A stretch of DNA of 64,000 bases from Mycobacterium sp. SMC-2 (GTDB lineage: Bacteria; Actinomycetota; Actinomycetes; Mycobacteriales; Mycobacteriaceae): the NCBI RefSeq assembly GCF_025263485.1, contig NZ_CP079863.1:2356001-2420000 (forward strand). The letters are read 5' to 3'. Under the pieces are notes generated by a model. The model had not been told where the DNA came from, did not search any database, and worked only from the letters and a program-made list of their open reading frames with translations. Shown piece by piece: positions 42,237-53,915 of this stretch (positions are counted from its first letter, which is position 1; every line of letters begins with the position of its first letter). Both the position numbers and the translations under genes were made by a program.

Positions 42237-44429
42237 TTACGGACTGCGGTGCCGCTCCATCAACGACACTTGGTGATCCCGCACGGTGTGGCCGTCCTGC
42301 GGCGACGCGGTCCACTGCCCGTCGGACCCCAGCTCCCAACACCGGGTGGACGGGTCAAGCGCGGACTCGAACAAGTCGTCCAGGTATGAGGTCAGCCTCG
42401 GATCCTTCACCTGAACCAACGCCTCCACGCGCCGGTCGAGGTTGCGGTGCATCATATCGGCGCTGCCGATCCAGAACTCGTTGATGCAATTGAAATGCAT
42501 GATGCGGGAATGCTCCAGGAAGCGACCGAGGATCGACCGGACGGAGATGTTCTCCGAGAATCCTTCGGCGCCGGGGCGCAGCGCGCAGATGCCGCGCACC
42601 ACCACCTCCACCCGCACATCCGCCCGCGACGCGCGATAGAGCGCGTCGATGACCTGTTCGTCGACGAGGGCGTTCATCTTGAGGCGGATCCGGCCGCCGC
42701 CGTGTTCGCGGTGCGCGGCGATCTCGCGTTCGACGCGTTCGATGATGCCGGTGCGAATTCCGTGCGGGGCGACCAGAAGGTTGCGGTAGGCAACCTTGCG
42801 CGAGTAGCCGGTAAGGGAATTGAACAGGTCCGTCAGGTCGGCCCCGATCTCGGGAGACGCCGTCAGCAGCCCGACGTCCTCGTAGAGTCGCGCCGTCTTC
42901 CCGTTGTAATTGCCGGTCCCGATGTGGCAGTAGCGCCGGATCGCCGAACCCTCGCGACGGACCACCAGGCAGGTCTTGCAATGCGTCTTGAGTCCGACGT
43001 ACCCGTAGACGACGTGCACGCCCGCCTGTTCCAGTTCGCGCGCCCAGCGGATGTTGGCCTGCTCGTCGAAGCGCGCCTTGATCTCCACGAGCGCCACCAC
43101 CTGCTTGCCAGCCTCGGCGGCGTTGATGAGCGCCCGAACGATCGGCGAATCACCGGATGTGCGGTACAGCGTCTGCTTGATCGCCAGCACGTTGGGGTCG
43201 GCGGCGGCCTGCTCGATGAATCGCTGCACGCTGGTGGAGAACGACTCGTACGGATGATGAAGCAGCACATCACCTTCGCGCAGCGTCGCGAAGACACTCC
43301 TGGGCGTCTCGCGGTCGGCGAATGCGGGACTGGTGGCCGGAACGAACGCCGGGTCTTTGAGCGCCGGCCGGTCGAGGCGGTAGACCTGCCACAACGACGA
43401 CAGATCGAGGAGGCCGGGCACCTCGATGACGTCACCCGGATTCACGTCGAGTTCGCGCAGCAGCAATTCGAGCATGCTCTCGGTCATGTCGTCGGCGACC
43501 TCGAGGCGCACCGGCGACCCGAATCGCCTGCGCGCCAACTCCCGTTCCAGCGCTTGCAGCAGGTCTTCGTCGCGGTCCTCTTCGACCTCGTAGTCCGCGT
43601 TGCGGGTGATGCGGAAAGCGTGATGCTGAACGATCTCCATGCCCGGGAAGAGCACCGGTAGGAAGGCCGCGATCAGTTCTTCCATTGGTAGGTAGCGGAT
43701 TATGGCGGGTCCCTCGGCATCGTCTGTGTGGCGGCGGGAGCGCAGTTCGACGAAGCGATCCACGTTGTTGGGCACTTTCACCCGCGCGAAGTGCTGGCCG
43801 CCCTCCTCGGGTTGGCGCACCATGACCGCCAGGTTCAGGCTCAGCCCACTGACGAAGGGGAAGGGATGGGCGGGATCGACGGCGAGCGGCGTCAGAACGG
43901 GAAAGACCTGTTCGTGGAAATAGGTGGACAGTTCGTCGCGCTCACCCTGATCCAGATCCCCCCACGTGACTATATGTATGCCCTCCTCCGCGAGCGCCGG
44001 GCGCACCGAATCGAGGAACACCCGCGCGTGCCGGGTCGCGATCCGCTGCGTTTGCTCACCGATGAGGGCCAGTTGCTCGCGCGGCGTCAGACCGTCGGCG
44101 GAGCGAACCGACAGCCCCATCTCGTCGCGGCGCTTGAGGCCGGCGACCCGGACCATGTAGAACTCGTCGAGGTTGGACGCGAAGATGGCCAGAAACTTGG
44201 CTCGCTCCAACAGTGGCAACGAGTTGTCCGCGGCCAGCGCCAGCACGCGGGCGTTGAAGTCGAGCCAGCTCAGCTCCCGGTTGAGGTAGCGGTCCTCCGG
44301 CAGGTCGGTGATCGCCGACGACGTCGCGGCGGGCGGCGCTGCCACGGCCGAGTCGGCCTGATGCCACAAGTTCTGATCGGGGCGCGCCTCAGCTTCGATT
44401 TCGGTCACCCTGCGATCATTGCTCATCAC
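42237..44429 (-). CDS. ppk: Polyphosphate kinase PPK1
   Basis: The 730-aa enzyme reversibly makes polyphosphate from ATP. The N-terminal domain has [17 protein letters not shown]. The catalytic histidines are His483 (GLKTHCKT, autophosphorylated) and His502 ([11 protein letters not shown]). The start may be the first or second of two adjacent ATGs. It lies between mutT1 and fbiD on the same strand. Confidence 0.96.
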   Translation of the reverse strand: MMSNDRRVTEIEAEARPDQNLWHQADSAVAAPPAATSSAITDLPEDRYLNRELSWLDFNARVLALAADNSLPLLERAKFLAIFASNLDEFYMVRVAGLKRRDEMGLSVRSADGLTPREQLALIGEQTQRIATRHARVFLDSVRPALAEEGIHIVTWGDLDQGERDELSTYFHEQVFPVLTPLAVDPAHPFPFVSGLSLNLAVMVRQPEEGGQHFARVKVPNNVDRFVELRSRRHTDDAEGPAIIRYLPMEELIAAFLPVLFPGMEIVQHHAFRITRNADYEVEEDRDEDLLQALERELARRRFGSPVRLEVADDMTESMLELLLRELDVNPGDVIEVPGLLDLSSLWQVYRLDRPALKDPAFVPATSPAFADRETPRSVFATLREGDVLLHHPYESFSTSVQRFIEQAAADPNVLAIKQTLYRTSGDSPIVRALINAAEAGKQVVALVEIKARFDEQANIRWARELEQAGVHVVYGYVGLKTHCKTCLVVRREGSAIRRYCHIGTGNYNGKTARLYEDVGLLTASPEIGADLTDLFNSLTGYSRKVAYRNLLVAPHGIRTGIIERVEREIAAHREHGGGRIRLKMNALVDEQVIDALYRASRADVRVEVVVRGICALRPGAEGFSENISVRSILGRFLEHSRIMHFNCINEFWIGSADMMHRNLDRRVEALVQVKDPRLTSYLDDLFESALDPSTRCWELGSDGQWTASPQDGHTVRDHQVSLMERHRSP

Positions 44430-44516
44430 TCGCCGATGCTGCTAGCGCTCGACGGACATCCATTCGCTGTTGGGGCGACGTTCACCGCGAGGACAGGTGC
44501 GCCCGCGCGGCTGGAG

Positions 44517-45176
<660 letters not shown>

Positions 45177-45283
45177 TCATCCTGCCAGCGAGCGCTGACG
45201 GCGGACGTGCTAGCTCGCGTGACGTCCCCTGATCTAGGGTGTAGCGGCTGCAACACGCTAGAGACGAAAGACAGGGGTGGTGG

Positions 45284-46303
45284 ATGGCCGGTTCGAAGGG
45301 CGTGGTCGCGGTCATGGGCGCCGGGGCGTGGGGGACGGCGCTGGCCAAGGTCCTCGTCGAGGCCGGCGAACCAGATGTAGAGGTCATGTTGTGGGCCCGT
45401 CGGTCCGACGTCGCCGACCGGATCAACGCCACCCGATCCAACCCCGACTATCTGCCCGGCACGACGCTGCCGTCGGGCATCCGCGCCACCACCGACGCGG
45501 CGGAGGCCCTCGCCGGCGCTTCGACGGTGCTGTTGGGCGTGCCCGCGCAGACGATGCGCGCCAACCTCGAAGGGTGGGCGCCGCTGCTGCCCGACGGCGC
45601 CACCCTGGTCAGCCTGGCCAAGGGCATCGAGCTGGGCACCCTGATGCGGATGAGTCAGGTCATCGTGTCGGTGACGGGTGTCGACCCGGCCCAGGTCGCG
45701 GTGGTTTCGGGGCCGAACCTGGCCAGCGAGATCGCCGAATGCCAGCCCGCCGCCACGGTCGTCGCCTGCAGCGACTCCGGTCGCGCCGTCGCCCTGCAGC
45801 GCATGCTGAACACCGGGTATTTCCGTCCCTACACCAACAGTGACGTCGTCGGCACCGAGATCGGCGGGGCGTGCAAGAACGTCATCGCGCTGGCGTGCGG
45901 CATGGCGGCCGGCGTCGGGCTCGGGGAGAACACGGCGGCGGCGATCATCACCCGCGGCCTGGCGGAGATCATGCGGCTGGGCATAGCGCTCGGCGCCAAG
46001 GGTGCCACGCTGGCCGGTCTGGCCGGTGTGGGCGACCTGGTGGCGACGTGCACGTCGCCGCGGTCGCGCAACCGGTCCTTCGGCGAACGCCTGGGACGCG
46101 GCGGGACCATGGAATCGGCGATGCGGGCGGGGGAAGGACATGTCGTCGAGGGCGTGACGTCCTGCGAGTCGGTGCTGGCTCTCGCGTCCAGTTACGACGT
46201 CGAGATGCCGCTCACCGACGCCGTGCACCGGGTCTGCCACAGAGGACTGTCGGTGGACGAGGCGATGGCCCTGCTGCTGGGCCGCAGGACCAAGCCCGAG
46301 TGA
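45284..46303 (+). CDS. gpsA: Glycerol-3-phosphate dehydrogenase, NAD(P)-dependent
   Basis: The enzyme makes sn-glycerol 3-phosphate for phospholipids. [15 protein letters not shown] is the dinucleotide-binding loop, [11 protein letters not shown] and [12 protein letters not shown] are active-site segments with the catalytic Lys, and [11 protein letters not shown] follows. The product is 339 aa. A TAGGGT box lies about 45 nt upstream. Confidence 0.95.
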   Translation: MAGSKGVVAVMGAGAWGTALAKVLVEAGEPDVEVMLWARRSDVADRINATRSNPDYLPGTTLPSGIRATTDAAEALAGASTVLLGVPAQTMRANLEGWAPLLPDGATLVSLAKGIELGTLMRMSQVIVSVTGVDPAQVAVVSGPNLASEIAECQPAATVVACSDSGRAVALQRMLNTGYFRPYTNSDVVGTEIGGACKNVIALACGMAAGVGLGENTAAAIITRGLAEIMRLGIALGAKGATLAGLAGVGDLVATCTSPRSRNRSFGERLGRGGTMESAMRAGEGHVVEGVTSCESVLALASSYDVEMPLTDAVHRVCHRGLSVDEAMALLLGRRTKPE

Positions 46304-46367
46304 CTGCCGCTCGGCGCCGAAACGCCCAGCTGAAGGCCGCCGTCCGGCCCGAGCGCCGCACAACCGG

Positions 46368-46373
46368 TAGCCT
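46368..46373 (+). promoter_or_regulatory. -10 box TAGCCT upstream of ddl
   Basis: TAGCCT lies 9 nt before the ddl GTG at 46383, fitting a leaderless or near-leaderless transcript. Confidence 0.4.
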
Positions 46374-46382
46374 CTTTAGGTT

Positions 46383-47495
46383 GTGAGTGCCAGCGGAAGC
46401 CGCGTGCGCGTCGCGGTCGTCTTCGGCGGCCGCAGCAACGAGCACGCCATCTCATGTGTGTCCGCGGGCAGCATCCTGCGCAACCTCGACCCCGAGCGGT
46501 TCGAGGTGGTCGCGATCGGCATCACCCCGGAAGGGTCGTGGGTGCTCACCGACGGTGACCAGGACGCGTTGGCCATCAGGAACCGGCAGCTGCCCGAGGT
46601 GACCGCGCAGTCGGGCACCGAGCTGGCCCTGCCTGCGGATCCGCGCCGCAGCGGCCAGTTGGTCTCCCTTTCGCCGGGGGCCGGTGAGGTCCTGGCGTCC
46701 GTCGACGTGGTTTTCCCGGTGCTACACGGCCCGTACGGAGAAGACGGCACCATCCAGGGCCTGCTGGAACTGGCCGGGGTGCCCTACGTCGGGGCCGGCG
46801 TGCTGGCCAGCGCGGCGGGCATGGACAAGGAGTTCACCAAGAAGCTGTTCGCCGCCGAAGGGCTGCCGGTCGCCGCGTACGCGGTGCTGCGCCCGTCGCG
46901 GCCTACCCTGCAACCCGAGGAGCGCGAGCGGCTCGGTCTGCCGGTGTTCGTCAAGCCCGCCCGGGGTGGCTCGTCGATCGGCGTCACCCGGGTGTCGAGC
47001 TGGGACGACCTGTCCGCGGCAATCGCGGTGGCGCGCCGGCACGACCCCAAAGTGATCGTGGAGGCGGCCATCACCGGCCGCGAGGTGGAGTGCGGTGTGC
47101 TCGAAATGCCCGACGGCACAGTCCAAGCCAGCACGTTGGGTGAGATCCGCGTGGCGGGGGTGCGGGGACGTGAGGATTCGTTCTACGACTTCGCCACCAA
47201 ATACCTTGACGACGCGGCCGAATTGGACGTGCCGGCCAAGGTCGACGACGACATCGCCGACGCCATCCGGGATTTGGCGATTCGCGCGTTCAAGGCCATC
47301 GACTGTCAGGGCCTGGCCCGGGTCGATTTCTTCCTCACCGACGACGGGCCGGTGCTCAACGAAATCAATACGATGCCCGGGTTCACCACGATCTCGATGT
47401 ATCCGAGGATGTGGGCGGCCAGCGGGGTGGACTATCCCACCCTGCTTGCGACCATGGTGGAAACGGCGTTGGCCCGCGGTGTGGGCCTGCGCTAA
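46383..47495 (+). CDS. ddl: D-alanine--D-alanine ligase
   Basis: This ATP-grasp enzyme joins two D-Ala for peptidoglycan and is the cycloserine target. [20 protein letters not shown] is at the N-terminus. [32 protein letters not shown] and [12 protein letters not shown] are the substrate and metal sites. The product is 370 aa. Its stop overlaps the stop of the converging DUF3515 gene. Confidence 0.96.
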   Translation: MSASGSRVRVAVVFGGRSNEHAISCVSAGSILRNLDPERFEVVAIGITPEGSWVLTDGDQDALAIRNRQLPEVTAQSGTELALPADPRRSGQLVSLSPGAGEVLASVDVVFPVLHGPYGEDGTIQGLLELAGVPYVGAGVLASAAGMDKEFTKKLFAAEGLPVAAYAVLRPSRPTLQPEERERLGLPVFVKPARGGSSIGVTRVSSWDDLSAAIAVARRHDPKVIVEAAITGREVECGVLEMPDGTVQASTLGEIRVAGVRGREDSFYDFATKYLDDAAELDVPAKVDDDIADAIRDLAIRAFKAIDCQGLARVDFFLTDDGPVLNEINTMPGFTTISMYPRMWAASGVDYPTLLATMVETALARGVGLR

Positions 47496-48064
47496 CCGGC
47501 AGGGCCAGGGTTGATGGGCACCGCCGCGATGGTGTGGTCGACCACCTCGGAGAGCTGCTGGATCGGCGTCGGGCCCGATCCGGACGGCAGCGTGAGCGCC
47601 ACGTACACCGGCCGGTCCACCGTGTACCAAGTCGATCTGCCCGCGTCACCGGCGGACTGCCGTTCGGGAAGCACCTCGAACCACTGCACCCTGTCGACGA
47701 CCTGGATCGGCGACCCCACCACGAATTCGGCAGGGCGGTCGAGCCCGCAGCGCAGCACCACGGGCTCACTGTCCGTGCCGGCCCGCCACGCGGCGGCGCC
47801 CTGGGGCGCCGGCTGCGCGACGGGCGCGCGTTGATAGTCACCGAGCCGCTGCGGCAGCGCCCCGCCCAGCGCCCGGCATGCGGCGCTGTCGGCCTGCGGC
47901 GCCGGGAAGGCGGGTATGGCGACCGGTCGCGGGGGCGCCTCGCGGTTCGCCGCGATCACCAGGATCACACCGATCGCCGCGACGGCCAGGGCAACCGCGG
48001 CGATGATCAGCGTGCGCGGCGGCCCCTCCTCGTCGACGGGGCCGGTCTCTGGGTCGGTTATCAC
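47492..48064 (-). CDS. DUF3515 membrane-anchored protein (Rv2980-like)
   Basis: The 190-aa protein has one membrane segment (about residues 18-39) after a short cytosolic part. The rest is extracellular with two Cys (AACRAL, LRCGLD) and WFEVLPERQ. This is the actinobacterial DUF3515 family, of unknown function. Confidence 0.8.
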   Translation of the reverse strand: MITDPETGPVDEEGPPRTLIIAAVALAVAAIGVILVIAANREAPPRPVAIPAFPAPQADSAACRALGGALPQRLGDYQRAPVAQPAPQGAAAWRAGTDSEPVVLRCGLDRPAEFVVGSPIQVVDRVQWFEVLPERQSAGDAGRSTWYTVDRPVYVALTLPSGSGPTPIQQLSEVVDHTIAAVPINPGPAG

Positions 48065-48219
48065 CGCCCGCGCACCTCCTATCTCGGGCCGCGAGCGGCT
48101 CGCATGGTGGCAGGGCTCTAAACTGGCGCGGGCCGCTCGCGCGGGCAGTAACCCAACTTACCGCAGGTCGGCGCCCGGATAGAGGCCCGCGCAGGCAGGG
48201 ACGCGCCGGAGGAGGTGGC

Positions 48220-49182
48220 GTGCGCGACGACGCATCGAATCCCACACTGCGGCAGCTCGGTGAGTTCGCCGTCATCGATCGCTTGGTGCGCGGTCGCCGA
48301 CAGCCCGCCGCGGTCGCGGTCGGACCGGGCGACGACGCGGCGGTGATACAAGCCAGGGACGGCCGCATCGCGGTGTCGACCGACATGCTCGTGCAGGATC
48401 GGCACTTTCGGCGGGACTGGTCGAACCCCCACGACGTCGGCCGCAAGGCCATCGCCCAGAATGCCGCCGACATCGAGGCGATGGGCGCGCGGCCCACGGC
48501 CTTCGTGGTCGCCTTCGGTGCGCCCGGTGACACGCCGGCGGCCGACGTGGACGCGCTGGTCGCCGGGATGTGGGACGAGGCCCAGCGCATCGGCGCGGGC
48601 ATCGCCGGCGGCGATCTCGTCAGCTGCCCGCAGTGGGTCATCTCCGTGACGGTGCTCGGCGACCTGGACGGCCGCGCGCCGGTGCTGCGGTCCGGGGCGA
48701 AAGCCGGCTCGGTGATCGCGGTCGCCGGTGAACTGGGCCGCTCGGCCGCCGGGCTTTCGTTGTGGGGCAGGGGTGTCGAGGGTTTCGATTCGCTGCGCCG
48801 ACGGCATCTGGTGCCCCAGCCCCCCTACGGTCAGGGCGTGGCGGCGGCGGCCGGGGGAGCGCAGGCGATGATCGACGTCTCCGACGGCCTGGTCGCCGAC
48901 CTACGGCACGTCGCCGAGGCATCCGGTGTGACGATGGACCTGTCGACCGCGGCGCTGGCCGCGGACCACGACGCACTGACCGCCGCGGCCACCGCCGCGG
49001 GCACCGACCCGTGGTCGTGGGTGCTGGGCGGCGGCGAAGACCACGCCCTGGCGGCCTGTTTCGCCGGGCCGGCGCCCGCCGGATGGCGAATCATCGGGCG
49101 GGTCCTCGAGGGAAAGGCACAAGTCCTTGTCGACGGGCGAGAGTGGACCGGCTACGCGGGCTGGCAGTCGTATGACCGTTAG
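48220..49182 (+). CDS. thiL: Thiamine-monophosphate kinase
   Basis: ThiL phosphorylates thiamine monophosphate to the active diphosphate. GPGDDAAVIQ, the Mg-binding STDMLVQDRHF, and MIDVSDGLVADLRH are the typical AIR-synthetase-fold motifs, with GGGEDHALAA near the C-terminus. The GTG start has a strong GGAGGAGG. The product is 320 aa and ung follows after 9 nt. Confidence 0.94.
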   Translation: MRDDASNPTLRQLGEFAVIDRLVRGRRQPAAVAVGPGDDAAVIQARDGRIAVSTDMLVQDRHFRRDWSNPHDVGRKAIAQNAADIEAMGARPTAFVVAFGAPGDTPAADVDALVAGMWDEAQRIGAGIAGGDLVSCPQWVISVTVLGDLDGRAPVLRSGAKAGSVIAVAGELGRSAAGLSLWGRGVEGFDSLRRRHLVPQPPYGQGVAAAAGGAQAMIDVSDGLVADLRHVAEASGVTMDLSTAALAADHDALTAAATAAGTDPWSWVLGGGEDHALAACFAGPAPAGWRIIGRVLEGKAQVLVDGREWTGYAGWQSYDR

Positions 49183-49191
49183 GGTTGCGCG

Positions 49192-49905
49192 ATGAGCGTC
49201 GATGCTACGAAAGGACCGGCGACGACGGCCCGGCCGTTGTCCGAACTTGTCGAGCACGGATGGGCGGCCGCGCTGGCGCCCGTGGCCGATCAGGTCGCCG
49301 CGATGGGCCAGTTCCTGCGGGCCGAGTTGGCGGCCGGGCGCAGGTACTTGCCGGCGGGCCCCAACGTGTTGCGCGCGTTCACGTTCCCGTTCGACGGCGT
49401 CCGGGTGCTGATCGTCGGGCAGGACCCGTACCCGACGCCGGGACACGCCGTGGGCCTGAGCTTTTCGGTGGCCCCCGACGTGCGGCCGCTGCCGCGCAGC
49501 CTGGCCAACATCTTCGAGGAATACGCCGCCGACCTCGGATACCCGCAACCCTCGTGCGGTGACCTGACGCCGTGGGCCGAACGCGGCGTGATGCTGCTGA
49601 ACAGGGTGCTGACCGTGCGCCCGAGCAACCCGGCGTCGCACCGGGGCAAGGGCTGGGAGGCGGTGACCGAGTGCGCGATCCGCGCGCTCGCCGCCCGCTC
49701 GCAGCCGATGGTGGCCATCCTGTGGGGCCGCGACGCGTCCACGCTCAAACCGATTCTGGCCGAGGGCAATTGCGTCGCGATCGAGTCGCCGCACCCCTCG
49801 CCGCTATCGGCGTCTCGGGGGTTCTTCGGGTCGCGCCCGTTCAGCCGCGCCAACGACCTGTTGACGGGCATGGGCGCCGACCCCATCGATTGGCGGCTGC
49901 CTTGA
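49192..49905 (+). CDS. ung: Uracil-DNA glycosylase
   Basis: The enzyme removes uracil from DNA. The water-activating Asp78 is in [11 protein letters not shown] and His201 in [18 protein letters not shown]. The length of 237 aa is about 10 more than the M. tuberculosis protein as I recall it, owing to the N-terminus. Confidence 0.96.
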   Translation: MSVDATKGPATTARPLSELVEHGWAAALAPVADQVAAMGQFLRAELAAGRRYLPAGPNVLRAFTFPFDGVRVLIVGQDPYPTPGHAVGLSFSVAPDVRPLPRSLANIFEEYAADLGYPQPSCGDLTPWAERGVMLLNRVLTVRPSNPASHRGKGWEAVTECAIRALAARSQPMVAILWGRDASTLKPILAEGNCVAIESPHPSPLSASRGFFGSRPFSRANDLLTGMGADPIDWRLP

Positions 49906-49910
49906 CCGAG

Positions 49911-50837
49911 ATGACGGCGTTGCGGGCGCACCGACGCGGTGGCCCGGAGCAGCTGGTCGTCGAGCGCGCGCCCGTGCCGGTGCCGGCCGCGGGCGAAGTT
50001 CTGCTGGCCGTCCACGCCGCGGCCATCACGTTCGACGAGTTGACCTGGGACGAGACCTGGACCCGAGACGGTGTCAGCCGCACACCGGTGATCCCGTCGC
50101 ACGAAGTCTCGGGAGTCGTCTCCGAGGTGGCCGCGGGCGTGGCGGATTTCGCGCCCGGCGACGAGGTGTACGGACTGGTCCCGTTCGACCGCGACGGCGC
50201 CGCCGCCGAATTCGTCTGCGTCCCCGCGGCCGACCTGGCCGCCAGGCCGTCGACGGTGTCGCACGCCGTCGCCGCCGCGCTGCCGCTGGCAGGCCTGACC
50301 GCGCTGCAAGCACTCGTCGACCACGCCGGCGTGCGGGCCGGCGAGGACGTGCTGGTGCACGGCGGCGCGGGCGGTGTGGGCGCCCTGACCGTTCAGCTGG
50401 CCGCGATGCGGGGCGCGCGCGTCACCGCGACCGTGCGCAGCGACGCCGGCGACCTCGTCCGCGGGCATGGGGCCGTCCGGGTGATCGATGTCCGCCGCGA
50501 GTCTTTCGACGACGCCGTCTACGACGTCGTGATCGACACCGTCGGCGGGGAAACGTTGGACCGCTCATTTCCCGTGCTGCGCCGCGGTGGGCGGCTGATC
50601 ACCCTGTCGGCGCCACCGCCGGCGGGCAGGTCCGACGAATACGGCGTCACGGCAACGTTTTTCATCGTTGCACCCGATCGCGGCCAGCTGGCCGAACTCG
50701 CCGCGCTGGTCGACGGCGGGCGGTTGCGAGTCGACATCGCCGAGACCTTCCCGCTCGAAAGTGGTCGCGAGGCGTTCGAAAGCGGCCGGCGCCCGGGCCA
50801 TCGCCCCGGCAAGACGGTCATCGTCGTCCGCGTTTAG
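49911..50837 (+). CDS. Zinc-independent MDR-family NADP-dependent oxidoreductase (quinone-oxidoreductase-like)
   Basis: The 308-aa medium-chain dehydrogenase/reductase has a GroES-like N-terminal half (IPSHEVSGVVSEVAAGV, FAPGDEVYGLV) and a Rossmann half with VHGGAGGVGALTVQLAA. The cysteine set for zinc is absent, fitting the quinone oxidoreductase branch. The ATG at 49911 is 5 nt after ung; a TTG at 49902 is possible. The natural substrate is unknown. Confidence 0.8.
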   Translation: MTALRAHRRGGPEQLVVERAPVPVPAAGEVLLAVHAAAITFDELTWDETWTRDGVSRTPVIPSHEVSGVVSEVAAGVADFAPGDEVYGLVPFDRDGAAAEFVCVPAADLAARPSTVSHAVAAALPLAGLTALQALVDHAGVRAGEDVLVHGGAGGVGALTVQLAAMRGARVTATVRSDAGDLVRGHGAVRVIDVRRESFDDAVYDVVIDTVGGETLDRSFPVLRRGGRLITLSAPPPAGRSDEYGVTATFFIVAPDRGQLAELAALVDGGRLRVDIAETFPLESGREAFESGRRPGHRPGKTVIVVRV

Positions 50838-50935
50838 GGCGGTTCCCGTTTTCAGACCCGTGGGGTTTCGGTAATCCCTTGTGTCACTTTGTTTTCTGTG
50901 GTCACAGAGCCGGGGTTTTTGTCGGTGGGTGTTCG

Positions 50936-50941
50936 TAGGGT
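50936..50941 (+). promoter_or_regulatory. -10 box TAGGGT, leaderless 13E12 gene
   Basis: TAGGGT lies 7 nt before the ATG at 50949. The region upstream (50838-50935) is T/G-rich and unlike the neighbouring DNA, and contains GTGTCAC...GTGGTCACA. Confidence 0.4.
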
Positions 50942-50948
50942 TTGAGGC

Positions 50949-52313
50949 ATGGGAGCGAATAGTCGTGAGGAGATCGTCGAGGTGTTCGACGATTTTGACC
51001 GCGACGTCGACCGCATGTGCGCGTTGTCCTTTGACGCGTTCACCACCCCTGAGCGGCTGCGCGCCCTCGAGCGCCTGGAACGCGCGTACCGCCGGCTGCG
51101 CACCCCTCAGCATGCGTTGATCAATCAGTTGTCGGCGCAGGCCAGCCCCGAGGAGGTCGGTGGCTCGCTGCGGGTGGGGTTGGCTGACCGGTTGCGGATC
51201 ACCAAGGCCGAGGCCGCCCGGCGTATCGAGGAAGCTGCCGACCTCGGGCCGCGTCGGGCGTTGACCGGCCAGCCGTTGGCGCCGCAGTTGAGCGCGACCG
51301 CGGCCGGTCAGCGCGCGGGGCTGATCGGCGACGGGCACGTCAAGGTGATTCGCGGCTTCTTTGCTCATTTGCCGGTCGGGGTCGACGCGTTGACCCGGCA
51401 GGCGGCCGAGGCCGATCTGGCGGGCAAGGCCGCCGGGTATCGCCCGGATGAGTTGGCCAGCTACGCAAAGCGGCTGATGGATTGGTTGCATCCCGACGGG
51501 GACTTCAGTGATGCCGAGCGGGCCCGCAGGCGCGGGATCATCCTGGGTGCCCAGGACTGCGACGGCATGTCGCGCCTCAGCGGCCTGGTGACCCCGGAGT
51601 TGCGTGCCGCGATCGAGGCGATGTTGGCCAAGCTGGCCGCGCCCGGGGTGTGCAACCCCGACGACGAGACCCCGGTGGTCGATGCGACCCCCGATGAGGA
51701 GGCGGTGCGCCGCGACACCCGCACCGCCGCGCAGCGCAACCATGACGCGTTTGTGGCCGGGCTGCGTGGGTTGTTGGCCTCCGGTGAGCTAGGTCAGCAC
51801 AACGGGTTGCCGGTGTCGATCGTGGTGACTACCACGTTGCAGGACTTGGAGGCCGCCGCCGGCAAGGCCCTGACCGCCGGCGGCACCCTGGTGCCCATGT
51901 CCGATGTGATCCGCTGGGCCGGCCATGCGCACCATTATCTGGCGATCTTCGACAAGGGCCGGTCGCTGGCGCTGCATCACACCAAACGGTTCGCCTCCCC
52001 GGGGCAGCGAATCATGTTGTACGCCAAGGATCGTGGATGCACCCGACCGGGATGTGATGCGCCGGCCTACCACAGCCAGGTTCACCACGTCCGCGGCTGG
52101 ACCACCACCGGCCGCACCGATATCGACGACCTCACCTTGGCCTGCGGTCCCGACAACCGCCTCGCCGAAAAAGGCTGGACCACCCGCACCAACGGCCGCG
52201 GCGAAACCGAATGGATCCCGCCACCCCACCTCGACCGGGGTCAACCCAGAACCAACACCTACCACCACCCCGAACGATTCCTTCGCGACACCGACGACGA
52301 CGAACCCGTTTGA
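50949..52313 (+). CDS. 13E12-repeat-family HNH endonuclease-like protein (DUF222)
   Basis: The 454-aa protein has the DUF222 N-terminal region (about 30-330) and a C-terminal HNH nuclease motif (about 365-420: [29 protein letters not shown]). This is the REP13E12 family, multicopy in mycobacteria and a known phage integration target. Activity is unproven. It separates core genes from an accessory block and its codon use, with more T- and G-ending codons, looks different from its neighbours. Confidence 0.88.
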   Translation: MGANSREEIVEVFDDFDRDVDRMCALSFDAFTTPERLRALERLERAYRRLRTPQHALINQLSAQASPEEVGGSLRVGLADRLRITKAEAARRIEEAADLGPRRALTGQPLAPQLSATAAGQRAGLIGDGHVKVIRGFFAHLPVGVDALTRQAAEADLAGKAAGYRPDELASYAKRLMDWLHPDGDFSDAERARRRGIILGAQDCDGMSRLSGLVTPELRAAIEAMLAKLAAPGVCNPDDETPVVDATPDEEAVRRDTRTAAQRNHDAFVAGLRGLLASGELGQHNGLPVSIVVTTTLQDLEAAAGKALTAGGTLVPMSDVIRWAGHAHHYLAIFDKGRSLALHHTKRFASPGQRIMLYAKDRGCTRPGCDAPAYHSQVHHVRGWTTTGRTDIDDLTLACGPDNRLAEKGWTTRTNGRGETEWIPPPHLDRGQPRTNTYHHPERFLRDTDDDEPV

Positions 52314-52320
52314 CGTACCG

Positions 52321-52430
52321 ACCCGTTTCGCCCGGCCGGCCCGCCGCGCTCACGATCGCCGCCGGCCTGGTGGCGGCGACCCGTTTCGCCCGGCCGGGCG
52401 CCGCGCTCACGATCGCCGCTGGCGACCCTG
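52321..52430 (+). repeat. Two-copy ~58-bp minisatellite upstream of nitroreductase
   Basis: Copies begin at 52321 and 52379 (ACCCGTTTCGCCCGGCCGG). They differ by short indels and resemble the 56-bp repeats at 21 and 34 kb. In one frame the unit reads TRFARPARRAHDRR. Confidence 0.65.
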
Positions 52431-52443
52431 ACAACATGAACCT

Positions 52444-53082
52444 ATGTACGACTTGGAAGACACCATCCGGGAGCGGTATTCGACTCGGCTGTTCCTGCCT
52501 GACTCGGTGCCGCGCGACCTGGTGCAGGAATCGCTGGAGCTGGCAATGCGCGCGCCGTCGAACTCCAACGTGCAGCCATGGCACATGGTTTTCGTCTCCG
52601 GCGCCGCCCGCGACCGGCTGGTGACCGCGATGCTGGACAAGGCCCGCTCCGAACCGCCCCGCGTTCCGGAGCTGCCCGCCGAGTTCGCCCATTTCCGCAG
52701 TGATACCGGCGCACACGTCTACGGCTCGATGGGCATCGCCCGCCATGACAGCGAGGCGGTCCTGCGCAACTGGGAGTTCTTCCGCGCACTGCTGGGTGGC
52801 ATCGTGTGCATGCACCGCGACCTCGGCTACGCCGACAGCATGGGGGTGGGCATGTTCCTGCAGACCTTGCTGCTGGCCTTGACCGCGCGTGGACTGGGCA
52901 CCTGCGTGCAGGTGGCGATCGCCGGTTATCCCGACGTGGTGCGCGAGCAGCTGAACATCCCGCCCGAACTGAACATCCTGTGCGGCCTCGCGATTGGCTA
53001 CTCCGATCCCGACTTTCCCGCCAACAACCTGCACATCGGGCGCGACGCCGTGGACCGGCACGTCGTGTTCCTCGACGAGTGA
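52444..53082 (+). CDS. Nitroreductase-family flavoprotein
   Basis: The 212-aa FMN enzyme has the family start RERYSTRLFLPDSVP and RAPSNSNVQPWHMVFV, and a C-terminal GLGTCVQVAIAGYP. It is probably an NAD(P)H-dependent reductase of nitro compounds, quinones or a catabolic intermediate. It is the first gene of the accessory block after the minisatellite. Confidence 0.88.
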   Translation: MYDLEDTIRERYSTRLFLPDSVPRDLVQESLELAMRAPSNSNVQPWHMVFVSGAARDRLVTAMLDKARSEPPRVPELPAEFAHFRSDTGAHVYGSMGIARHDSEAVLRNWEFFRALLGGIVCMHRDLGYADSMGVGMFLQTLLLALTARGLGTCVQVAIAGYPDVVREQLNIPPELNILCGLAIGYSDPDFPANNLHIGRDAVDRHVVFLDE

Positions 53083-53083
53083 C

Positions 53084-53914
53084 TCACGACCCCGCGAAGT
53101 TCACGTCCTTGGTGACGGATTTCCACTCTTCGATCGACGATGACAGCGCGGCGATCTTGTCGCGCATGGCCTTGAGCACGTCGCGGCCCAGCAGCAGCCG
53201 CAGCGGCGGCTCGTCGAGCGTGGTCACCATCAGCACCGCGGCGGCGACCTTCTTCGGATCACCGGGAAGGTGATCGGCGAACTGCTTGATCAAATCCTTG
53301 CGCGCCGCCACGTCGACGTAATCGGCGATCGGCGTGCCGGTTTCCTTCATCGACCGCGTCGCCCAGTCGGTGCGGAACGCGCCGGGCTCGATGGCAATCA
53401 CCTTGATACCCAGTGGCCGCACCTCGGTGGCGAGCGCCTCGGTGATCGCCTCGAGCGCGAACTTCGTGGACGAGTAATACGCGTTGGGCGGGTTGGCGAC
53501 CAGACCGGTCATGGAGGACATGTTGATGATGCGCCCGGAGCGGCGGGCGCGCATCGCCGGCAGCACCGCCTTGATCATGTTGACCGCGCCGAAGTAGTTG
53601 ACCTCGAACAGCTTTCGGACCTCGACGTCCTCGCCCTCCTCCACGGCGGCCAGGTAGCCGTGGCCGGCGTTGTTGACTAAGACGTCGACGCCGCCGAACG
53701 CCGCGTCGGCCGCCGACACCGCCGCCGCGATCTGCTCGGGGTTCGTCACGTCGAGCGCGACGGGTAGCGCCCGGTCACCGAACTCGTCGGCGAAGTCGCG
53801 CACCGAATCGGCCCGGCGCGCGGTCACCACCGCGCTGTGGCCCGCCTGCAAAGTGGCGCGCGCGATTTCGCGGCCGAAGCCGGTCGAGCACCCGGTGATC
53901 AGCCAGCGCGCCAT
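53084..53914 (-). CDS. Short-chain dehydrogenase/reductase
   Basis: The 276-aa classical SDR has TGCSTGFG (residues 7-14), NNAGHGY, NMSSMTG and catalytic YYSSTK. The substrate is unknown. It begins 1 nt after the stop of the DUF1214-like gene, so both are read from one transcript. Confidence 0.88.
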   Translation of the reverse strand: MARWLITGCSTGFGREIARATLQAGHSAVVTARRADSVRDFADEFGDRALPVALDVTNPEQIAAAVSAADAAFGGVDVLVNNAGHGYLAAVEEGEDVEVRKLFEVNYFGAVNMIKAVLPAMRARRSGRIINMSSMTGLVANPPNAYYSSTKFALEAITEALATEVRPLGIKVIAIEPGAFRTDWATRSMKETGTPIADYVDVAARKDLIKQFADHLPGDPKKVAAAVLMVTTLDEPPLRLLLGRDVLKAMRDKIAALSSSIEEWKSVTKDVNFAGS

Positions 53915-53915
53915 T

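Noticed and set aside
50949..52313. Prophage or integrative element containing the HNH gene
   Set aside because: No integrase, phage structural gene or flanking direct repeat is visible; a lone 13E12-family gene is enough to explain it.
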